Source: Sediminibacillus halophilus (GTDB taxonomy: Bacteria; Bacillota; Bacilli; Bacillales; Amphibacillaceae). Taken from it: a stretch of 64,000 nt of DNA. The notes under the pieces are model-generated. The model saw only the letters and a program-made list of their open reading frames with translations. It was not told where the DNA came from and ran no database searches. The stretch spans positions 620,001 to 684,000 of the forward strand of contig NZ_FNHF01000003.1 in the NCBI RefSeq assembly GCF_900103695.1, in the 5' to 3' direction. This document shows, piece by piece, positions 28,164 through 36,082 of this stretch (its first letter is position 1; every line of letters starts with the position of its first letter). The translations under genes were made by a program, and so were the position numbers.

Positions 28164-28181
28164 GATAATATGCATATTATC
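28164..28181. promoter_or_regulatory. Perfect 18-bp palindrome upstream of the EEP gene
   Basis: GATAATATGCATATTATC is a perfect palindrome 61 bases before the GTG start of the secreted hydrolase. The GATAAT/ATTATC halves resemble Fur-type half sites but with unusual spacing. It is a candidate operator for a dimeric regulator, identity unknown. Confidence 0.5.
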
Positions 28182-28242
28182 AAGCCTTATTGCATTGTTT
28201 GTAAGGCAGGCCATTTAAATTATCTTTGGGGGGAGAAACGAA

Positions 28243-29055
28243 GTGAAAAAGTTTTTGCTAAGTTTCCTGGCAAGTATTGTTTTCCTATTCGCCTCAGGTT
28301 TAGAAGTATCAGCTGAATCTCAAGGGAAGCAAGTGTCGGTCGATGTTATGTCTTATAACATTTACCATGGAGTAGGACTTGACGGAGAGTTGAATTTGGA
28401 GCGCACCGCAAATGTCATAAAGGCAGCTGACGCAGAAATAGTAGGAATTCAGGAAGTGGACCGCCACTATGGTGACCGCAGTGAATTTAAAGACGTGGCA
28501 AAAGAATTGGCTGATTTACTAGGGTACCATTATGTATTTGCAGCTAATCTAGACTTGGAACCAGCTAATGGGCGCACGGAGAATAGACAGTATGGAACAG
28601 CCATTCTTAGCGAGTATCCAATTATCGACTCGGAAAATGTCTTCCTTAGCAGTTTTGGCCAGGAACAGCGCGGTTTACTTCGGACTAAAGTAAATGTTCG
28701 CGGTATCCATTTGAATGTCTACAATACTCATTTAGGGTTGGACGTGGTTAGCAGACTGGCACAAGTAGGTGAGATAATCGAAGTTGCCTCCGATCATCCG
28801 GGGTCTTCCTTCTTGATGGGCGATCTTAATGCTGAGCCTGATAGTGAGGAATATCAGCTGTTAGTTGACCAAACAAATTTTGTGGATGCGTTCGCGAATG
28901 TAGATAACGCAAATACATTTCCGGTAATTGATCCTATCAAGAGAATCGATTATATTTTCGCTACTCCAGATATCGAAGTCGATAATCAGCGAGTAATCCG
29001 GACGGAAGCATCTGATCATTTACCAGTAGCAGTGGAGGCGTTTATCAGTAGGTGA
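28243..29055 (+). CDS. Secreted endonuclease/exonuclease/phosphatase (EEP) family hydrolase
   Basis: This 270-residue protein has a signal peptide ending VSA (about residue 24). A complete EEP fold follows: MSYNIYHG, IVGIQEVDR (metal Glu), NTHLG, GDLNAEP and the terminal SDHLPV. Family members include extracellular nucleases, sphingomyelinases and inositol-phosphate phosphatases, and the substrate here cannot be decided. The start is GTG with GGGGGGAG upstream. The gene stands alone between divergent GH85 and a convergent NlpC/P60 gene, with a palindromic operator candidate upstream and a bidirectional terminator downstream. Confidence 0.88.
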   Translation: MKKFLLSFLASIVFLFASGLEVSAESQGKQVSVDVMSYNIYHGVGLDGELNLERTANVIKAADAEIVGIQEVDRHYGDRSEFKDVAKELADLLGYHYVFAANLDLEPANGRTENRQYGTAILSEYPIIDSENVFLSSFGQEQRGLLRTKVNVRGIHLNVYNTHLGLDVVSRLAQVGEIIEVASDHPGSSFLMGDLNAEPDSEEYQLLVDQTNFVDAFANVDNANTFPVIDPIKRIDYIFATPDIEVDNQRVIRTEASDHLPVAVEAFISR

Positions 29056-29084
29056 AGAAATCTAATGAATTTTAAAACAATCCA

Positions 29085-29123
29085 AACAGTGCCCCAACCG
29101 AGAACCTCGATTGGGGCACTGTT
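29085..29123. terminator. Bidirectional terminator between EEP and NlpC/P60 genes
   Basis: Perfect 13-bp arms (29085-29097 and 29111-29123) enclose a 13-base centre with a further CGA/TCG pair. T-rich sequence lies on both sides, suiting the two convergent genes. Confidence 0.85.
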
Positions 29124-29127
29124 ATAA

Positions 29128-30189
29128 TCAATAAAACCGCTTAAAGCCATCAAAGTGCTTTTTCCAATAAGAGTTATCCAAACTAGTCACTTTCACACCG
29201 CTTGATTCAGCTGAAATAAAACTGTTATTCCCTACATAAATACCGATGTGAGAAATACCTGCCCGATATGTGCCTTCAAAGAACACCAAGTCACCGAGCT
29301 GCGGTTTATTGACATAGTAGGAACGGTTATAATATCCATCGGTAGAGTACCGGCCAATGCTTTTACCCGCTTTATTATAAAGGTAATAGATAAATCCGCT
29401 GCAATCAAAACCGCTTGGTGATGATCCTCCCCATACGTAACCGGTCCCTATGAAACTTTTTGCTTCATCGATCAATTTGGTAACGTTGTAATCAACAGTC
29501 TCGGACTCTACTTTTGTATCAGGAGTATCTTTTTTTGTTTCAGTTGATGAGTTGTTGTTGCCGCCATTTACTTTCAGCTTCTGTCCAACATAAATCAAGT
29601 CAGATGACAATCCGTTCCATTTTTTAAGATCGCTTACCGATACACCAAACTTACTGGCAATTTTTCCGAGATAGTCACCAGAAACTACCTTATATGTAGT
29701 TTTCGTAGAACCAGAAGACGAATCTGTTGTTTTATTTGAGTTTCCCGTATTACCAGAATCGGAGTTAGAACCAGAAGAAGACTTGGAGACAACAAAAACA
29801 TCGCCAGGATAGATCAATGTTGTCGTAAGGTTGTTCCATTCCATTAGATCGGATAAAGAAATGTTGTGCTGGGCGGCGATTTTGCTAAGTGAATCGCCTG
29901 ATTTTACTGTGTATGTAGTAGACTTAGAAGAGGTTTCCTTTGTAGCCTTTTTTTCTTCCTTTTTCGTGGAAGAGGATTTCCCGTCCACCTGTAAGACTTG
30001 ATTAGGGAATATGATATTGTTATTTAGCTTGTTTACTGATTTCAAAGAATCGACGGAAGTATTATACTTTTGGGCAATAGACCAAAGCGAGTCACCTTTT
30101 TGGACCTTGTAGGAAGCAGCTTCTACTGTCATGCTGTAGGATGAAGCAATTACAGCTGTGGCAGTAACCGATAATAATGTTTTTTTCAT
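29128..30189 (-). CDS. LysM(x3)-NlpC/P60 D,L-endopeptidase
   Basis: This 353-residue secreted wall hydrolase is paralogous to the protein at 6860-7669. The signal peptide ends VEA at about residue 24. Three LysM repeats (about 26-69, 92-135 and 167-210) are joined by Ser/Thr/Lys-rich linkers, and an NlpC/P60 domain fills the last 120 residues. The catalytic Cys is in FDCSGF and the His in ISHIGIY. The third catalytic position, normally His or Asn, reads FISAES, so Ser replaces the usual residue. Activity may be altered or another polar residue may serve. A WalR box precedes the gene. Confidence 0.92.
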   Translation of the reverse strand: MKKTLLSVTATAVIASSYSMTVEAASYKVQKGDSLWSIAQKYNTSVDSLKSVNKLNNNIIFPNQVLQVDGKSSSTKKEEKKATKETSSKSTTYTVKSGDSLSKIAAQHNISLSDLMEWNNLTTTLIYPGDVFVVSKSSSGSNSDSGNTGNSNKTTDSSSGSTKTTYKVVSGDYLGKIASKFGVSVSDLKKWNGLSSDLIYVGQKLKVNGGNNNSSTETKKDTPDTKVESETVDYNVTKLIDEAKSFIGTGYVWGGSSPSGFDCSGFIYYLYNKAGKSIGRYSTDGYYNRSYYVNKPQLGDLVFFEGTYRAGISHIGIYVGNNSFISAESSGVKVTSLDNSYWKKHFDGFKRFY

Positions 30190-30240
30190 TCCAACTTTCC
30201 CCCTTATATACCGTTCTTTTACAAGTTTTTCTATTAAAAT

Positions 30241-30290
30241 AGTATAGCATATAGGACGAAAGATTCTTTGTTTTGTAATGAAAATGTAAT
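30241..30290 (-). promoter_or_regulatory. Promoter with WalR box for the second NlpC/P60 gene
   Basis: On the minus strand an extended -10, TGCTATACT, occupies 30249-30241. The plus strand carries TGTAAT (30274-30279), five bases, TGTAAT (30285-30290). The box starts 27 bases from the -10 box, almost the same as the 26 bases at 7703-7751, so both hydrolases share a WalR-type promoter architecture. Confidence 0.75.
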
Positions 30291-30385
30291 ATTAATTGTT
30301 TCTATATTCTAAGTGGTACGCTCCCTATACTTAATAGATTGGTATTTCCTGCAAAAACATTATGTCACCAATTGTTAAATTGTGT

Positions 30386-30391
30386 TATAAT
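30386..30391 (+). promoter_or_regulatory. Extended -10 promoter of the polysaccharide cluster
   Basis: TGTTATAAT (TATAAT at 30386-30391 with the TG extension) lies 53 bases before the first gene of the cluster. No good -35 hexamer is visible 17 bp upstream, which is acceptable for an extended -10 promoter or one that needs an activator. Confidence 0.55.
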
Positions 30392-30443
30392 TTCGAAGAT
30401 GCTTGTTAGCGTAGCAAAGTAGAATTTACCGGGGGGGAAAGGC

Positions 30444-31208
30444 ATGGAAGAAACTATTTCATTGAAGGAAATTTTTGAGGTAATCAAAAAGCGCCTGAAG
30501 TTAATTATAGTGTTAATTGTTGGGGCTGCTGTTTTGAGTACAATTATCAGCTATTTTATCATTACGCCAACATACGAAGCCAGTTCGCAGTTTATCGTCA
30601 ACCAAAATACCAATAATAAGGAAGAATCTGTTGAAATAAACGAAATTCGTTCCAACGTTGAACTCATCAATACGTATAATGTGGTAATTAAAAGCCCGGC
30701 GATCTTAGAACAGGTCGCGGATGAATTGCATTTGAATCTTACCGCTAGTCAGTTAGGTGAAAAAATACAAGTGTCGAGTGAACAAAATTCGCAAGTAGTA
30801 AATGTGACAGCATCTGACATTGATCCAGAAACCGCTGCCTCGATTGCGAATAAGACGGTAAATGTTTTTCAGGATCAGATTCCTGATTTAATGAACGTAG
30901 ATAATGTAAAGATACTTTCAGAGGCTGATATAACGGCAAACCCTTCACCGGTGAGTCCTAAACCAATGCTGAATATTGCCATTGCCATTGTGCTAGGTGG
31001 AATGGTCGGTGTTGGTCTAGCATTCTTGCTGGAATATATGGATAACACAGTTAAAACAGAATCGGATGTAGAGAAGAAATTAGAGATGCCGGTCCTTGGT
31101 GCTATCTCTCATATTAGCGAGGATGATATGGTGGCACATCAATTCGGAAATGCAGCCAATCCAAGGGGAAGGGGAGAGTTAAATGGCCAGACGAAAAAAA
31201 CTGTCTAG
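30444..31208 (+). CDS. Wzz-type tyrosine-kinase modulator (YveK/CapA-like)
   Basis: This 254-residue membrane protein of the Wzz chain-length family has helices at about 20-41 and 178-200 and an extracellular loop of about 135 residues between them. In Bacillota it is a separate polypeptide that activates the BY-kinase encoded next and helps set polysaccharide length. GGGGGGGAAAGG precedes the ATG. Its 3' end overlaps the kinase gene by 26 bases. It is the first gene of the capsule or EPS cluster. Confidence 0.9.
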   Translation: MEETISLKEIFEVIKKRLKLIIVLIVGAAVLSTIISYFIITPTYEASSQFIVNQNTNNKEESVEINEIRSNVELINTYNVVIKSPAILEQVADELHLNLTASQLGEKIQVSSEQNSQVVNVTASDIDPETAASIANKTVNVFQDQIPDLMNVDNVKILSEADITANPSPVSPKPMLNIAIAIVLGGMVGVGLAFLLEYMDNTVKTESDVEKKLEMPVLGAISHISEDDMVAHQFGNAANPRGRGELNGQTKKTV

Positions 31209-31875
31209 AAGCAACATCCGTCACTTAATTACAAAAATGAATCCCCGCTCGCCTATTTCTGAACAGTACCGAACCATCCGTACTAATCTTCAATTTGCAG
31301 CTGTAGATGAAGAACTAAAAACGATGATGGTAACTTCTTCCGGGCCCTCGGAAGGTAAGTCTTCCACGGTAGCGAATATGGCAATCGTTTTTGCACAGCA
31401 AGGAAAAAGTGTGCTTCTGATTGATGGAGATATGAGGAAGCCAACCCTGCATTACACTTTTCGGATGGATAATCGATTTGGTTTGAGTAATGTCCTTGTA
31501 GGCGAAAAATCTTTGGGCGAATCCGTGGTACAAAGCGATGTGCCAAATTTGGATTTGCTTTCTTGTGGACCAATCCCGCCTAATCCCTCAGAGCTTTTAG
31601 GATCAAAGGCGATGGAAAGGATGCTTGAAGAAGCTTCCGGGCGTTACGATTTAGTCATTTTTGATACCCCGCCTGTTCTGGCGGTAACCGATGCGCAAAT
31701 TTTGGCGAATCTCTGTGATGGGGCATTAATGGTAGTGCGAAGTAAGCAGACTGAGTACGAGGCTGCACAAAAAGCAAAGGAACTTCTTCAGCCGGCTAAA
31801 GCCAAGCTACTCGGAGTCGTACTGAATGATTTGGAACAGAAAAAAGGTCATTATTACTACTATGGAACAAACTAA
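31183..31875 (+). CDS. BY-family tyrosine kinase (YwqD/CapB/EpsB-like)
   Basis: This 230-residue cytoplasmic bacterial tyrosine kinase has Walker A in SSGPSEGKSS (about 52-61), Walker A' in VLLIDGDMRKP and Walker B in LVIFDTPPV. The C-terminus carries the autophosphorylation cluster of four adjacent Tyr residues (GHYYYYG). It works with the modulator at 30444 and is dephosphorylated by the PHP phosphatase at 32104. BY-kinases are known to phosphorylate UDP-sugar dehydrogenases such as the one at 42529. A strong terminator follows directly. Confidence 0.93.
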   Translation: MARRKKLSRSNIRHLITKMNPRSPISEQYRTIRTNLQFAAVDEELKTMMVTSSGPSEGKSSTVANMAIVFAQQGKSVLLIDGDMRKPTLHYTFRMDNRFGLSNVLVGEKSLGESVVQSDVPNLDLLSCGPIPPNPSELLGSKAMERMLEEASGRYDLVIFDTPPVLAVTDAQILANLCDGALMVVRSKQTEYEAAQKAKELLQPAKAKLLGVVLNDLEQKKGHYYYYGTN

Positions 31876-31877
31876 TC

Positions 31878-31914
31878 AAAAGATTCTTCCTTTATTTATA
31901 GGAAGAATCTTTTT
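31878..31914 (+). terminator. Terminator after the kinase gene
   Basis: A 14-bp perfect stem (31878-31891 with 31900-31913) ends in a T run. It separates the modulator/kinase pair from the phosphatase, which has its own promoter, so most transcripts for the main cluster may start at 32058. Confidence 0.85.
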
Positions 31915-32057
31915 GTAAAATACGAGTCGATAACTTCACTAGGAAACTATGTCGGATGAATTGGAAATGAAAGCAATTTCAATTTGACTACTTAAAAAAT
32001 GAGCCTATTCTACATGTTTCTACATGATTTGCTGTTCAAGTTTTTGTAAAATCCTGC

Positions 32058-32063
32058 TATAAT
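32058..32063 (+). promoter_or_regulatory. Extended -10 promoter before the phosphatase gene
   Basis: TGCTATAAT (TATAAT at 32058-32063) would start transcription near 32070. That favours the TTG at 32104 over the GTG at 32071 as the translation start. The -35 region is weak. Confidence 0.6.
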
Positions 32064-32103
32064 AACAAAGGTGGATAACCAAAAATATAGGGAGGTTGGC
32101 TTT

Positions 32104-32868
32104 TTGATTGATATACATTGTCATATCCTGCCAGGAATTGACGACGGGGCCAAGCATATGGAAGATAGTCTGGAAATGGCGCGCGAAGCTGTCTCTCAAG
32201 GTATTCATACCATTATTGCAACGCCTCATCATTTAAATGGCAGATACAATAACTATAAAACTGACATTCTAGGCTATGTAAGCCGATTGAATAATCGATT
32301 GCAGGATGAAAATATCCCTCTGACTGTATTACCTGGACAAGAAACAAGAATAAATGGAGAGATGATAGACCACTTGGAACAGGAAGAGCTCCTTCCGCTT
32401 AATGGTAAAAGCTATGTATTTGTCGAATTACCATCCGATCATGTACCTCGTTATACAAAACAATTGCTGTTTGACTTGCAGGTGCAGGGGTATAATCCGG
32501 TTATCGTTCACCCGGAAAGAAACCGGGAATTGATTAAAGACCCTGATCAGTTATACGAATTTGTTAAAAATGGCACGTTAACACAAGTGACGGCGGCAAG
32601 TATCGTCGGAAAATTCGGTAAACCCATTCAAAAGTTCACCCAACAATTAATCGAAGCAAATTTAACGCACTTTATATCTTCCGATGCACACAATACAACT
32701 AATCGGGGTTTTTGTATGCAAGAAGCCATAACCGAGATTCAAACAACATACGGAAACTCCCTGATTTACTACTTTATGGAAAATGCCCAGTTGGCAACCG
32801 AAGGTGAAATAGTAGTAGGGGATGTGCCTGAAAAAGTGAAGAAAAAGAAGTTCTTAGGTTTATTTTAA
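32104..32868 (+). CDS. PHP-family protein-tyrosine phosphatase (YwqE/CpsB-like)
   Basis: This 254-residue metal-dependent phosphatase of the polymerase-histidinol phosphatase family removes phosphate from the BY-kinase. Metal-binding signatures are DIHCHILPGIDDG at the N-terminus, ATPHH, HPERN and SSDAHN. The start is TTG 32104: GGGAGG lies 8 bases upstream, the protein then begins at the conserved IDIHCH, and the promoter at 32058 excludes longer versions. The candidate EAR RNA begins about 10 bases after the stop, in the same transcript. Confidence 0.9.
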   Translation: MIDIHCHILPGIDDGAKHMEDSLEMAREAVSQGIHTIIATPHHLNGRYNNYKTDILGYVSRLNNRLQDENIPLTVLPGQETRINGEMIDHLEQEELLPLNGKSYVFVELPSDHVPRYTKQLLFDLQVQGYNPVIVHPERNRELIKDPDQLYEFVKNGTLTQVTAASIVGKFGKPIQKFTQQLIEANLTHFISSDAHNTTNRGFCMQEAITEIQTTYGNSLIYYFMENAQLATEGEIVVGDVPEKVKKKKFLGLF

Positions 32869-32877
32869 ATCAAGCAT

Positions 32878-33002
32878 TAATGGGTGATGCCTCCTTACCC
32901 ACATAAATGTAGACACTCGGTCACGCTGTGGACAGGATACTTTCCGTGCCATAGAGGCTTGTCGTCGCCGGCAGGATGTGAGGGTGGGTTAAATGCCCGT
33001 TA
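32878..33002 (+). ncRNA. Candidate EAR (epsC) antitermination RNA
   Basis: This gene-free stretch is GC-richer and more structured than its surroundings. Three nested helices are visible: TAATGGG (32878-32884) with CCCGTTA (32996-33002), CACAT (32900-32904) with ATGTG (32976-32980), and GACAGG (32931-32936) with CTTGTC (32958-32963). In Bacillales the EAR or epsC RNA lies inside eps/capsule transcripts just before epsC and lets polymerase read through distant terminators. Here the element lies in the same place, before the epsC/capD-like gene of a 20-kb cluster. The assignment rests on position, size and structure, not a covariance search. Confidence 0.6.
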
Positions 33003-33039
33003 TGTTTATTACCCCGCAAGCAGTATGTGATAAACATGG

Positions 33040-33101
33040 AATAGTAAATAACTAGTGAAGAGTTGTTTTGCAAAATGCCTTTTCACTAGTTATTTACTAT
33101 T
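33040..33101. repeat. Long perfect inverted repeat before the galU remnant
   Basis: Arms 33040-33059 and 33082-33101 are perfect 20-bp inverted copies, extendable inward to about 23 bp with one G-U pair. The loop contains the palindrome TTTTGCAAAA. No U tract follows (TACACATAC), so it is not a standard terminator. It may be a terminator-like target for the upstream EAR element, an mRNA-processing site, or a small mobile-element remnant. Confidence 0.7.
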
Positions 33102-33142
33102 TACACATACTTACGAAACATAACGAACTGGGGGTGAGTAAC

Positions 33143-34001
33143 TTGAAAAAAGTAAAAAAAGCCATCATCCCGGCTGCCGGGTTGGGCACGCGTTTCTTAC
33201 CGGTAACAAAAGCAATGTCGAAAGAAATGCTGACGATCGTCGATAAACCGAAGATTCAATAGGAGAGGCAGTTGCCTCCGGAATCGAGTACATCCTTATT
33301 GTCACGGGTAAAGGAAAAAGTGCAATCGAAGATTATTTCGAACACAATTTCGAATTAGAAGAGAACTTGGTTAGAAAAGAGAAATTTTACTTGTTGGAAA
33401 AAATCAAACCGCCTGCCCAAGTGGATATTCCCTACATACGGCAGAAGGAGCCAAAAGGACTAGGACATACTGTCTGGTGTGCGCGAAAGTTCATTGTGAT
33501 GAAATGTTTGCTGTTTTGCTTGGCGGCGATGTTGTTCAAAGCGAAACACCTTGCTTGAAACAATTGATTTATTAGTATGAAGAAACCGGCTCTTCTATTA
33601 TCGGTGTACAACAAGTAGACCAAGAACAGACGCACCGTTATGGAATCATCGACCCGAACACAAGTGAAGGGCGTCGTTATCAAGTGAACGGGCTCGTGGA
33701 AAAACCGGCAAAAGGCACAGCGCCATCCAACTTGGCAATTATGGGACGTTATATACTAACTCCAGATTTTGGACAAGCAGGAAACAGGTGCCGGAGGAGA
33801 AATTAACTAACTGATGCGATCCATCACTTGAATGAAATGCCAAATGTCTATGCGTACGATTTTGAGGGCAAACGGTATGATGTTGGAGAAAAGTTAGGGT
33901 TTATCAAGACAACGATCGAGTTTGCTTCGCAAAACGAAAAAATCGGTTAAGAGGGCTCAGCATTTCTAAAAGAATTAACAGAAGATACAGTAAAAGGTTA
34001 A
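33143..34001 (+). pseudogene. galU: Decayed galU (UTP-glucose-1-phosphate uridylyltransferase)
   Basis: Translation begins at TTG 33143 (GGGGGTGA upstream) with the typical [24 protein letters not shown]. It then hits a stop at 33260-33262, where a few codons (KIQYIVEEAV region) are deleted. The homology continues in another frame (EAVASGIEYILIVTGKGK), shifts again near 33490 (KFI then DEMFAVLLGGDVVQSE), meets an in-frame TAG at 33573-33575, and is shifted twice more around 33775-33815 before ending KELTEDTVKG. At least five lesions make a functional enzyme impossible. UDP-glucose must come from another gene copy. Confidence 0.92.
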
Positions 34002-34050
34002 ATGGGTAAAAAGTCAATGGACGCGTTATCCAAGAGGAGGAAAAAGTTAG

Positions 34051-35880
34051 ATGACCTACCGAAACAGATTGGCACTGTTAATCATGCTTGATACGTTGAT
34101 TGTAGGCACGGCGATATTTATCGCAGCCTGGATTGCGTATCCGTATACAAGCTCTGTCTATCATGCAGATGCGATTATGGTCAGTGCGGTAGCCCTTGTT
34201 TTGTTTCATCATTTATTCGCATTTATTTATAAGTTATACAACAAAGTCTGGGCATACGCCAGCGTCGGCGAATTGGTTGCCATCGTCAAAGCAGTCACGC
34301 TTTCGATCCTGGCTACAACTGTTCTTCAGTTTTTCGTAAATGATTTTGATTTGTACAAGCGTGCACTCATTGTTACATGGATGCTTCATATCATCTTTAT
34401 CGGCGGATCACGGTTTATCTGGCGGATTTTCCGTGACCGGTTTATATCGGTCAACTCCGGACAAAAGAGAACCTTGATAGTGGGGGCCGGAGCAGCCGGA
34501 GCGATGATCGCCCGCCAATTGAAAAATGAACAAAACAACGCTGAATTAAGTCCGGTTGCTTTTGTGGACGATGACTTGTCCAAGCAAAAAATGCAGCTGT
34601 ATAATTTGCCAGTCGAGGGTACGGTACAAGATATCCCAGAAATTGTGGATCGATTTGGCATCGAACATATTGTCATTGCGATTCCTTCGTTGAAAAATGG
34701 GGAGCTAAATGAAATTGTATCCAAATGCAACGTGACAAATGTAAAAGTTCAAATGCTGCCTAAAATAGAAGATCTTATGTCAGGGAAGGTCTCGGTTAAC
34801 ACGTTGAAAAACGTCGAGGTCGAGGACGTTCTTGGGCGTGATACGGTAGAACTTGATATTAACACGATCACTGAAAATGTAACTGGGAACACGGTGATGG
34901 TGACCGGTGCCGGTGGTTCAATCGGCTCGGAAATTTGCCGACAGTTGATGAAATTTTTGCCGAAAAAAATTGTACTAGTCGGACACGGTGAGTTCAGCAT
35001 TTATACCATCGACATGGAGTTGAGAAATATTTACAGTGATTCCGAAACGGAAATCGTACCGGTGATCGGCGATGTCCAGGATCGCAAACGAATTTTCGAG
35101 ATTGTGGAAGAACACAGCCCGGCGATAATTTATCATGCTGCAGCCCACAAACATGTTCCGTTAATGGAGTATAATCCGCACGAAGCGGTGAAAAACAATG
35201 TAGTCGGTACGAGAAATGTATCAGAAGCTGCGGATACATTTGGGGTCAATACGTTTGTGCTCGTTTCGACAGACAAAGCAGTAAAACCAACTAATGTTAT
35301 GGGGGCGACGAAACGACTTGCAGAAATGGTTGTCCAAGATATGGCTCAGAGGAGCAATACGAAGTTTGTGGCTGTGAGGTTTGGGAATGTTTTGGGAAGC
35401 CGGGGAAGCGTGATCCCGCTGTTTAAAAAACAAATTGAAGCAGGCGGACCTGTTACGGTTACCCATCCGGATATGACTCGTTACTTCATGACGATACCAG
35501 AGGCTTCCCGATTGGTGATACAAGCTGGGACTCTGGCTCAGGGCGGAGAAATTTTTGTGTTGGATATGGGTGAGCCGATTAAAATTGTCGATTTGGCAAG
35601 AAACCTAATTAAGCTATCCGGATACACTGAGGAAGAAATGCCTATCAAATTTTCCGGAATCAGGCCAGGAGAAAAAATGTACGAGGAACTATTGGATGAG
35701 AAGGAAGTACATCCAGGAGCAGTTTATGAGAAGATTTACGTTGGGCGTACAAAGGAAGTCCATTTGGATGTGGTGCTTGACTTAATCTATAAATTGCAGG
35801 AATACAACACGGTAGAATTGAAGGACGCTTTAATGGGGATTGTTTATGGGGAGCGAGATGTTGTTGTGAAGGAATCCTGA
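34051..35880 (+). CDS. UDP-GlcNAc 4,6-dehydratase, membrane-bound (EpsC/CapD/PglF-like)
   Basis: This 609-residue enzyme has four N-terminal membrane helices (about 7-130). A first Rossmann region with GAGAAGAMIARQL follows, then the SDR-type catalytic domain with TGAGGSIGSEICRQ (about 290). The active-site segment STDKAVKPTNVMGATKR has Met in place of the usual SDR Tyr, which is normal for this long PglF/CapD class. It converts UDP-GlcNAc to the 4-keto-6-deoxy sugar, the first step toward diacetamido-trideoxyhexose. GAGGAGG precedes the ATG. The aminotransferase, acetyltransferase and phosphoglycosyl transferase that follow complete the route. Confidence 0.93.
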   Translation: MTYRNRLALLIMLDTLIVGTAIFIAAWIAYPYTSSVYHADAIMVSAVALVLFHHLFAFIYKLYNKVWAYASVGELVAIVKAVTLSILATTVLQFFVNDFDLYKRALIVTWMLHIIFIGGSRFIWRIFRDRFISVNSGQKRTLIVGAGAAGAMIARQLKNEQNNAELSPVAFVDDDLSKQKMQLYNLPVEGTVQDIPEIVDRFGIEHIVIAIPSLKNGELNEIVSKCNVTNVKVQMLPKIEDLMSGKVSVNTLKNVEVEDVLGRDTVELDINTITENVTGNTVMVTGAGGSIGSEICRQLMKFLPKKIVLVGHGEFSIYTIDMELRNIYSDSETEIVPVIGDVQDRKRIFEIVEEHSPAIIYHAAAHKHVPLMEYNPHEAVKNNVVGTRNVSEAADTFGVNTFVLVSTDKAVKPTNVMGATKRLAEMVVQDMAQRSNTKFVAVRFGNVLGSRGSVIPLFKKQIEAGGPVTVTHPDMTRYFMTIPEASRLVIQAGTLAQGGEIFVLDMGEPIKIVDLARNLIKLSGYTEEEMPIKFSGIRPGEKMYEELLDEKEVHPGAVYEKIYVGRTKEVHLDVVLDLIYKLQEYNTVELKDALMGIVYGERDVVVKES

Positions 35881-35936
35881 TGATATTAATCCAAAATCTT
35901 CTTACCCTTAGTTAAATAACAAGTTATAAAATATCA

Positions 35937-35972
35937 TTATCGAAATAAGGGTAATTACCCTTATTTCGATAA
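35937..35972. repeat. Perfect 36-bp palindrome between capD and aminotransferase genes
   Basis: The sequence is perfectly self-complementary end to end around GGGTAATTACCC (35949-35960). As RNA it could form a 16-bp stem with a tiny loop, but no U tract follows on the plus strand. It marks the junction between the eps backbone gene and the more AT-rich cassette. It could be a terminator subject to antitermination, an RNase processing site or a recombination scar. Confidence 0.75.
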
Positions 35973-36082
35973 AATAAACATCAAATTAGGGTTTAGTGGG
36001 TTAGTAGTTAATCGGAATAAAGTTAGATTGCGGTGAAGTCCTAGGCTACTAAATTCTACTTATTACGGAAGGAAGTTACAAA

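Noticed and set aside
31315-31533. Minus-strand frame within the BY-kinase gene
   Set aside because: Shadow of the kinase, whose Walker motifs span the same bases.
32881-33000. T-box, cobalamin riboswitch or SRP RNA at the structured element
   Set aside because: The T-box GGGTGG-ACCGCG core and the SRP tetraloop region were not found, and the neighbouring genes are neither amino-acid nor cobalamin related. EAR fits the position better.
35937-35972. Mobile-element end at the 36-bp palindrome
   Set aside because: No transposase remnant, no target duplication and no second copy in the window; left as an unexplained palindrome.
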